Source: Phycisphaerae bacterium
GTDB taxonomy: Bacteria; Planctomycetota; Phycisphaerae; Sedimentisphaerales; Anaerobacaceae
NCBI GenBank assembly: GCA_030609625.1
Contig: JAUWBX010000032.1
Location: 1 to 9,963 of the forward strand
DNA: 9,963 bases
Direction of reading: 5' to 3'
Shown here: one piece after another, positions 5,588-9,963 of the stretch
Position numbering within the stretch: the stretch's first letter is position 1
Layout: each line of letters opens with the position of its first letter
Notes under the pieces: generated by a model
The model's database searches: none
What the model saw: only the letters and a program-made list of their open reading frames with translations
Told to the model about the DNA's origin: nothing
Made by a program: the position numbers and the translations under genes

Positions 5588-6964
5588 ATGCTTTTTGAAA
5601 ATATGGAATTTAGCTCCTATGACAAAGCCGAGCGGAAGGCGCGGAGGGCTTTCGAGCTTTATGAAGACGGCAAAATGCCACAGGCCCTCGATGAGCTGGA
5701 GACGGCGATTGAGATAAATCCTTCCAACGGCTCGTGGCATTTCAACAAGGCCCTGACGCTGGATTCTATAAATCGGTTTGATGATGCGATAGGCGAATAT
5801 GAAACCGCCCTGCAGTTGAACCCAAACGATTTAGAGATATTAAATTCGCTGGCGGTCGATTATACCCGCACGTGCCAATATGACCTGGCTATTGATACCT
5901 TTGAGCGTATCCAGGAATTTGACCCCGGGTTCGAGCCGTGCTACTGCAATCGGATAATAACCTATACGGAAATGGGTCTGCACGATTTAGCCGAGCAGAT
6001 GTTTTACTTGGCCCAGCAGATAAAACCGTATTGTGCGTTGTGTTATTATAATATCGGCAACAGTCTTTTTGCCCGGGGCCAGTATAAAAAAGCTATTCGC
6101 TGCTGGCTGCGAACTGCCGAGCTTGAGCCGAGTCATCCACAAATCAACTACCGAATCGCTCAGGCTTATTGGTCGGACGGCCAGACTGAACGCAGCCGGG
6201 AGCATTTCCTGACGGAGCTTCGTATCAACCCGGGCGATATCGATGTTATTTTCGATTTCGGATTGTTCCTGCTCGAGACCGGCGATATCGAATCGGCAAA
6301 GGAAAAGTTTAACAGAATACTTGAGCTTGAGCCGGATTTTGCTGCCGCCTTGTTTTATCTCGGAGAGATTGCTTTTAGCAACCGCGATTATGAGCGGGCG
6401 ACCGAACTATTCAGTCAGGCACTTCAAAAGGACAATACACTTGCAGGGCCTTGCTACAGGCTGGCCCAGTATGCGTTGATGAAAGAGCAAGAAACAAAAG
6501 CAAGGGCTTATCTGGTTTCGGAGCTGGAAACTTGTCCAGAGGATGTGGAAATCCTGGTTTCCATGGGGTCGATGTTTTTGAGAATTGGTGAGTTTGATTA
6601 TGCGACGCATTGTCTGCTGCGGGCTGTCGATATCGATTGTGCTAATGTGGATGCCTATTACTATCTTGGCGCTGTCAGGGCTATAAAAGGGGAGTTTGGG
6701 GATGCTGCGGAATTTTTTGCCCATGCGGTCGATATCAGAAGTGAGCATATTCCCACTTTAAGAGATTCGGCTTTTGTTTACCTGACAATGGGCAGATTGG
6801 CCGACGCTGCGGAGAGCATTAAGAAGGCATGTTCATTAGCAGGTGACGACCCACAGCTAAAAGCACTTGGCCGACAAATTCATCTGGCCCAGGTACGGCG
6901 GCGAATAGCCGATTTTCTTTCTCGATTCAGAATTCGACCCATCTTCAAAAAACTTCCTCACTAA
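5588..6964 (+). CDS. Tetratricopeptide-repeat (TPR) protein
   Basis: 458 residues made almost entirely of about twelve 34-residue TPR units from about residue 15 to 430. The helix-turn-helix pattern is clear, e.g. ALDELETAIEINPSNGSWHF, AIGEYETALQLNPND, AIRCWLRTAELEPSHP, AKEKFNRILELEPDFAAALF and ATELFSQALQKDN. TPR arrays are scaffolds that hold partner proteins; no catalytic domain is fused. There is no signal peptide or membrane segment, so it is probably cytoplasmic. The end is basic (VRRRIADFLSRFRIRPIFKK) and could contact membrane or nucleic acid. The ATG at 5588 has AAGG (5577-5580) seven bases upstream; the GTG at 5582 is too close to that site. It is alone in its transcription unit and its partner cannot be inferred. 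Confidence 0.9.
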   Translation: MLFENMEFSSYDKAERKARRAFELYEDGKMPQALDELETAIEINPSNGSWHFNKALTLDSINRFDDAIGEYETALQLNPNDLEILNSLAVDYTRTCQYDLAIDTFERIQEFDPGFEPCYCNRIITYTEMGLHDLAEQMFYLAQQIKPYCALCYYNIGNSLFARGQYKKAIRCWLRTAELEPSHPQINYRIAQAYWSDGQTERSREHFLTELRINPGDIDVIFDFGLFLLETGDIESAKEKFNRILELEPDFAAALFYLGEIAFSNRDYERATELFSQALQKDNTLAGPCYRLAQYALMKEQETKARAYLVSELETCPEDVEILVSMGSMFLRIGEFDYATHCLLRAVDIDCANVDAYYYLGAVRAIKGEFGDAAEFFAHAVDIRSEHIPTLRDSAFVYLTMGRLADAAESIKKACSLAGDDPQLKALGRQIHLAQVRRRIADFLSRFRIRPIFKKLPH

Positions 6965-7184
6965 TTTTTTCAAAAGCTCATATTTTAACCATCCTTCGTC
7001 AAAGCCACTTAAAGCTGCAATAAAACCCATAGCGGATTCAACTCATAAAACATACCAAAAACTGCGTTTTTGTAGTCAAGAATACCATTTTAGGTTGGGT
7101 TAGGTCGCTCAAAATTCGCCGTGAGTGGAGTTCAAATGGAGACCGGATAAATTTGGTCCTGAATGGCGTCAACAAGGAGTAATT
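6965..7184. other. AT-rich spacer without a recognisable gene
   Basis: No ORF with a start and ribosome-binding site is convincing and no strong terminator follows the TPR gene. Short open stretches on the plus strand (one ending at TAA 7180-7182, one from GTG 7125 to TGA 7208) have unclear coding status. The segment ends with AAGGAG (7174-7179), which serves the broken small ORF that follows. Confidence 0.4.
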
Positions 7185-7317
7185 ATGCTGCTTGGCGCAG
7201 ATTGTTGAGGAACATCCCGAACTGATGTAGCTTATTAGGGCTTGGCCGAGGCTTTCAGAGGGCACAAGAGAGGTTATTTTAACATTAGCCAGAGAGGCCG
7301 GGCATTTTCGCTTTTAA
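7185..7317 (+). pseudogene. Remnant of a small helical-protein gene
   Basis: An ATG at 7185 is preceded by a strong AAGGAG (7174-7179) but its own frame ends after seven codons. Shifting by one base after ATG CTG opens LAQIVEEHPELM, then an in-frame TAG at 7228, then LIRAWPRLSEGTREVILTL and AREAGHFRF with TAA at 7315-7317. The amphipathic pattern and the AWPxL...IL.L..EAG phrase resemble short proteins of about 45 residues that I recall from Planctomycetota; this is recollection, not a search. One frameshift and one nonsense codon mark it as decayed. A chance reading frame is the alternative. Confidence 0.4.
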
Positions 7318-7339
7318 GTTCCTTCTTGAAAAGAACTTA
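7315..7339 (+). terminator. Hairpin after the broken small ORF
   Basis: TAAGTTC (7315-7321) pairs with GAACTTA (7333-7339), a perfect 7-bp stem starting in the TAA stop of the remnant gene. It is AT-rich and lacks a T-tract, so it is at best a weak terminator. Confidence 0.3.
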
Positions 7340-7410
7340 CAACTCTTGCGCACTTAGATTATAGAAAGGGTGATATTTAGAAGCCATTGTGTGTGCTTCA
7401 GCGAAATAGT

Positions 7411-7439
7411 TTGCCACGCAACGAAGGGCTAATTATAGA
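7411..7439 (+). promoter_or_regulatory. Sigma-70-like promoter for the 59-residue gene
   Basis: TTGCCA (7411-7416), a 17-base spacer and TATAGA (7434-7439) match the sigma-70 consensus at 8 of 12 or more positions with ideal spacing. Initiation would be near 7446, just before the AAAGGGG ribosome-binding site (7450-7456) of the next gene. Confidence 0.55.
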
Positions 7440-7464
7440 ATTTCGATAGAAAGGGGAAATTATC

Positions 7465-7644
7465 ATGGCACAGCCTTTGATTATACAATATACAAATCTA
7501 CTTCATCAATACCGCAATCCTAATGCGGAAACAGTTAAGAAATTCCTAGAGGAAAACAGTAAAGACCCTGTTTTCGTCAAGCGAGCCCGAGTACTCAATA
7601 AGGTTTTTAGGCTCAAAGAGCAACTTGTTACGTCTCACCATTAG
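7465..7644 (+). CDS. Small (59-residue) helical protein of unknown function
   Basis: The ATG at 7465 has AAAGGGG eight bases upstream and a promoter-like pair of boxes before that; the reading frame runs to TAG at 7642-7644. The product begins MAQPLIIQYTNLLHQYRNPN and ends VFRLKEQLVTSHH. It is predicted to be mostly helical, with a central DPVFVKRARVLNKVFRLK segment rich in basic and aliphatic residues, and has no signal peptide or membrane helix. I do not recognise the family. It converges on the sigma-like gene with only 11 bases between stop codons, and a small hairpin TCACC/GGTGA (7635-7650) spans its stop. The tight convergence and own promoter suggest a real gene, possibly tied to the sigma cassette. 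Confidence 0.6.
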   Translation: MAQPLIIQYTNLLHQYRNPNAETVKKFLEENSKDPVFVKRARVLNKVFRLKEQLVTSHH

Positions 7645-7655
7645 AGGTGATCCGG

Positions 7656-8198
7656 TCAGGAAGACGTTTGCTCAGCCAGCATGTCGACTGCCTCCTCATA
7701 CACTCGGCGGACCTGTTCCTCCGATAGGCTGTATGTACTGGCAAGCATAGACAAGTCCTCCTCGTCGAAGAAAAATCGGTAAAATACTGTCTTGTGTGGT
7801 TCGGGAAGGGCCTCGACGACTTCGAGTAACTCTGCCCTTTCTTCTGGGGTCATTTCGTGGATAACAATGGGTCGGTCGTCTCTGGGGGCTTCAATGCGCT
7901 TGTCACGCCGCCTTTCTCTTTCCGTTAAGCGGGCTGCATTCCACACTGCCTGCCTCAAATATGCTACGAAGGAAGCGACTGTAGGAAATCTTCGCGGGTT
8001 GATAAAGCGGCGATTGCGTGAGAGTTTCCTATCGAACCATGTGAACACGTTCGCCACAGCATCTGTGAAATCCATGTTCGGATAACTCTTAGCAAGTTCA
8101 GAGACAAGACCAACAAGCATTCTTCCGAACAAATCACTATGGATGAATTTCCTGCCGTCCGCAGGAGGCCAACGTCTATAGCTATTCTTAGGGGTCAT
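7656..8198 (-). CDS. ECF-like RNA polymerase sigma factor (sigma-70 family, regions 2 and 4)
   Basis: 180 residues, the size of ECF sigma factors. Residues 42-103 look like region 2: an acidic helix MDFTDAVANVFTWFDRKL, then FVAYLRQAVWNAARLTERERRRDKR, where ECF proteins have the -10-binding helices and a basic end. Residues 118-176 look like region 4: LPEPHKTVFYRFFFDEEDLSMLA, then the helix-turn-helix SLSEEQVRRVYEEAVDML. The segments match the family by pattern, but region 2 is divergent and some usual residues are replaced. It would direct polymerase to a dedicated promoter set. Its ATG overlaps the stop of the upstream membrane-protein gene as ATGA, with only a weak distant GGGAG, so translation is probably coupled. 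That arrangement suggests the membrane protein controls it. Confidence 0.72.
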   Translation of the reverse strand: MTPKNSYRRWPPADGRKFIHSDLFGRMLVGLVSELAKSYPNMDFTDAVANVFTWFDRKLSRNRRFINPRRFPTVASFVAYLRQAVWNAARLTERERRRDKRIEAPRDDRPIVIHEMTPEERAELLEVVEALPEPHKTVFYRFFFDEEDLSMLASTYSLSEEQVRRVYEEAVDMLAEQTSS

Positions 8199-8530
8199 CT
8201 TTGGCCGTTACTCCCGTCAGCACACCGACCTTCCTCGCCTTGAAAAGCATCAGCAGCCTCTTCCAATTTTTCGGCCAGTTCTTTCTTACTAATCCGCTCT
8301 TCGCGTGAGATGGATTTCGGAGGAGTCAGTGCCGCGAGGATCAAAAGGGCTCGCTCTCTAATCTTCGGAACATTGACTCGCAACGCCTCGCTCATTCGGG
8401 TGATCAGGGTGATATTCTCAAGAGTGTAGCGGGCAGGTATCCGGGGCCAAACAAAGGCAGTGACCATACCGAGCCCCAAGCCTATTAGATAGAACGTCAC
8501 ATGGGAACCCGAAAATAGTCGAAATATCAC
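8195..8530 (-). CDS. Membrane protein with one N-terminal helix and a charged tail, possible partner of the sigma factor
   Basis: 111 residues. One hydrophobic helix (about 11-28, FYLIGLGLGMVTAFVW) follows a short N-terminus; the next positive residues (R30, R34) favour a cytoplasmic C-terminal part. Residues 35-68 form an amphipathic helical stretch and 73-97 a charged helix (REERISKKELAEKLEEAADAF). No known domain is recognised; it lacks an obvious anti-sigma zinc motif (HxxxCxxC). The start is GTG with a G-rich GGGGGCGGAG just upstream. The 4-base ATGA overlap with the sigma-like gene and the membrane anchor make a sigma-sequestering role possible, but this is inference from architecture only. 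Confidence 0.6.
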   Translation of the reverse strand: MIFRLFSGSHVTFYLIGLGLGMVTAFVWPRIPARYTLENITLITRMSEALRVNVPKIRERALLILAALTPPKSISREERISKKELAEKLEEAADAFQGEEGRCADGSNGQR

Positions 8531-8566
8531 TACTCCGCCCCCACTGCCCAGCGAGAAACCGATTAC

Positions 8567-8695
8567 CTATCTATACGCTTTTGCAGCAGCCCCCGTACTT
8601 TCCCAGTAAGCTATGATCGCGGTAAGCAGGCGCCCAAAATGAAGCCCTAAACCCAAACCGACTATGCACGCAGCTACATAGCCCAAATAGTCCAT
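8567..8695 (-). CDS. Very small membrane protein (42 residues) heading the sigma cassette
   Basis: The ATG at 8695 has AGAGG (8708-8704) eight bases upstream. The 42-residue product has one hydrophobic segment, YVAACIVGLGLGLHFGRLLTAIIAYW, broken by His and Arg, and a short polar end. An in-frame TTG at 8758 would add 21 residues containing a second hydrophobic stretch (FLALIGWLGYIEEIL) and has AGGA upstream; it is the alternative start. The GLGLG motif also occurs in the helix of the following protein (IGLGLGM), hinting at helix-helix packing or shared origin. The gap to that gene is 36 bases. Family not recognised. Confidence 0.5.
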   Translation of the reverse strand: MDYLGYVAACIVGLGLGLHFGRLLTAIIAYWESTGAAAKAYR

Positions 8696-8999
8696 GAGTA
8701 TTTCCTCTATATAACCGAGCCAACCTATTAGAGCGAGAAAGCCGTATTCGCCATTCAACTGTCCATTCCTGTAATTGTAGCTAACTTTAGAAGAACCCGC
8801 AAGCCTTCGACCACGGGCCGCGGGCGAAATTTGTTTTGATGTATGGAGGATTCTCGCTTAGAATGGTTGGGAATGATCGTTGCGTATGGGGTCTGGACGC
8901 AAGGTGCAATGAGTTGTACGGCTGATCGCGGACAGATGATTCGCCCCTGAAATATATGAAAGTCGCAAGCTATTAGAAGCCAGGATGTTAGATTAGTCC
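8696..8999. other. Spacer between the sigma cassette and tRNA-Leu
   Basis: Holds the alternative 5' end of the small membrane protein (to 8758), then about 240 bases with no convincing gene. A 35-codon ORF from ATG 8843 to TGA lacks a ribosome-binding site. A GC-rich patch near 8796-8826 (CCCGC ... GCGGG) may form weak structure. No clear tRNA promoter and no copy of the tRNA-Leu 3' end as an attachment site was found. Confidence 0.35.
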
Positions 9000-9083
9000 G
9001 GCCGAGTGGCGGAATGGCAGACGCTGGGGACTTAAAATCCCCTGCCCGTTATGGGCGTGTGGGTTCGAATCCCACCTCGGCTA
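9000..9083 (+). tRNA. tRNA-Leu (anticodon TAA)
   Basis: A class II tRNA with a long variable arm. The acceptor stem GGCCGAG (9000-9006) pairs with CTCGGCT (9076-9082), the first pair being G-U. The anticodon stem GGGGA/TCCCC surrounds loop CTTAAAA with anticodon TAA, which reads UUA. The variable arm folds as CCC-GTTAT-GGG, and the T arm is GTGGG-TTCGAAT-CCCAC. The discriminator is A9083 and CCA is not encoded. Confidence 0.93.
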
Positions 9084-9164
9084 TTGTTCGTATCTCGTTC
9101 TAATAAACAAAGGAAATAGAAAGTGAACCAAAGTAACTAAAATCTAACACACTTAATTCTAATA

Positions 9165-9197
9165 ACTTTAGGCATTTTAGCTCACTTTAGGCACTTT
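9165..9197. repeat. Second copy of the ACTTTAG-type repeat
   Basis: Three repeat units (ACTTTAG, ATTTTAG, ACTTTAG) run from 9165 to 9190, followed by GCACTTT. Bases 9176-9197 match 4268-4289 exactly over 22 bases. A looser, opposite-strand version (AAGTGAAC, CAAAGTAAC, TAAAATC) precedes it at 9121-9144. It lies just upstream of the citrate-synthase-like gene. Confidence 0.65.
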
Positions 9198-9219
9198 GAA
9201 CTCTTGATGGAGATAGATG

Positions 9220-9963
9220 ATGACCAATAAGAACTTTAAGCTTGTGGATGTAGGAAAACCCAATCTGTATCGTCAGATGTTTCCATATACTGAATTTCCC
9301 AGGGTAATCTTCGATAAGCAGAAGGTTAAGTATGATATACCGGAGAAGATATGGATAACCGATACGACGTTCCGTGACGGTCAGCAGGCACGGCCGCCTT
9401 ATAAGCCGGAGCAAATCCTCAAGATTTACGACTTGCTGCACGAGATAGACGGCGGGACAGGCCTGATTCGCCAGTGTGAGTTCTTTCTATATTCGAATCG
9501 TGACAGAGAAGCGATAGAGCTGTGCAAAGAGCGAGGTTACAAGTTTCCCGAGATAACAGGGTGGATAAGGGCTGTGGCCGCTGATTTTAAATTGGTCTCA
9601 CAAATGGGACTTGACGAAACGGGCATTCTGACCTCGGCAAGCGACTATCATATATTCCTGAAGCTGCGAAAGACACGGGCACAGGCGATGACCGCGTATC
9701 TTGATATTGTCAAAGCGGCGTTAGACAGCGGCGTTACTCCGCGTTGTCACTTTGAGGATATAACGCGAGCTGATTATAAAGGTTTTGTTCTGCCGTTTGC
9801 CGCTGAGCTGATGAAACTTTCCGAAGAATACGATAAGCCGGTCAAGATTCGGCTTTGTGATACGCTTGGCTTTGGCCTGCCGTGGGCGGAGGTTTCTCTG
9901 CCGCGGAGCGTTCCGAAACTCGTCCACGGGCTTCGGAAAATCGGCGTTCCGTCCAAATGGCTC
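9220..9963 (+). CDS. DRE-TIM family acyl-CoA condensing enzyme, probably citrate (Re)-synthase type (5' part)
   Basis: 248 codons are present and the frame is open at the window edge. GGAG (9209-9212) lies seven bases before the chosen ATG; an adjacent in-frame ATG at 9217 is equally possible. The N-terminal signature ITDTTFRDGQQARPPYK (46-62) carries the D-x-T-x-R-D-G-Q-Q motif of the isopropylmalate/homocitrate synthase superfamily, with catalytic Arg52 and metal-binding Asp48. Further blocks are IRQCEFFLYS, EITGWIRAVAADFKLV, LTSASDYHIFLKLRKTRAQA, PRCHFEDITRADYKGF and VKIRLCDTLGFGLP. These phrases differ from LeuA and resemble the anaerobe citrate (Re)-synthase group as I recall it, which condenses acetyl-CoA with oxaloacetate. 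Homologues are often misnamed 2-isopropylmalate synthase. The C-terminal half and its metal-binding HxH residues are outside the window. Confidence 0.85.
   Translation, partial: MTNKNFKLVDVGKPNLYRQMFPYTEFPRVIFDKQKVKYDIPEKIWITDTTFRDGQQARPPYKPEQILKIYDLLHEIDGGTGLIRQCEFFLYSNRDREAIELCKERGYKFPEITGWIRAVAADFKLVSQMGLDETGILTSASDYHIFLKLRKTRAQAMTAYLDIVKAALDSGVTPRCHFEDITRADYKGFVLPFAAELMKLSEEYDKPVKIRLCDTLGFGLPWAEVSLPRSVPKLVHGLRKIGVPSKWL

Noticed and set aside
7038..7265. 75-codon minus-strand ORF in the spacer after the TPR gene
   Set aside because: No ribosome-binding site, no recognisable family, and it overlaps the more protein-like remnant on the plus strand.
8843..8950. 35-codon ORF before tRNA-Leu
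   Set aside because: No ribosome-binding site or promoter, and no recognisable similarity; consistent with chance.
6965..9083. Integrative element inserted at tRNA-Leu
   Set aside because: The region looks accessory, but no integrase is present and no duplicate of the tRNA 3' end was found to serve as an attachment site.

Overview
The window looks like chromosomal DNA from a bacterium with moderate GC content, most likely a member of the Planctomycetota (Phycisphaerae/Sedimentisphaera-like). This is an inference from gene content: a secreted RraA-like protein, an acetylxylan-esterase-type hydrolase, an ECF-like sigma gene with small membrane-protein partners, and a citrate (Re)-synthase-like enzyme. 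No rRNA or marker gene in view fixes the lineage.

Layout. Bases 1-918 (+): a near-consensus promoter, tRNA-Val(CAC), a perfect 13-bp hairpin, and a free-standing E2-type acyltransferase domain whose catalytic His, Asp and Gly are all replaced. Bases 927-2936: a secreted RraA/HMG-aldolase-like protein (-) diverges from an alpha/beta hydrolase (+) that is frameshifted at a CCGG junction. Bases 2972-3147: a hairpin-rich repeat block bounded by 9-bp direct repeats, lying between the convergent hydrolase and parA. Bases 3170-5214 (-): ribH, nusB and parA read in that order as a probable operon; an ACTTTAG repeat array overlaps the nusB stop codon and precedes parA. Bases 5256-5587: a structured, possibly riboswitch-like leader. 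Bases 5588-6964 (+): a TPR scaffold protein.

Bases 6965-8999 form the accessory part. It holds a broken small ORF (about 7185-7317), a promoter-driven 59-residue helical protein (+), and, convergent with it, a three-gene minus-strand cassette: a small membrane protein, a second membrane protein with a cytoplasmic tail, and an ECF-like sigma factor whose start overlaps the preceding stop as ATGA. This cassette is the best candidate for an undescribed system.

Bases 9000-9963 (+): tRNA-Leu(TAA), a second copy of the ACTTTAG-type repeat, and the first 248 codons of a DRE-TIM family enzyme most like citrate (Re)-synthase.

Working together: ribH and nusB are a common housekeeping pair (riboflavin synthesis, rRNA antitermination) with an orphan ParA downstream. 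The sigma-like protein and its two membrane partners resemble a membrane-tethered signalling switch, but that role is inferred from architecture only.
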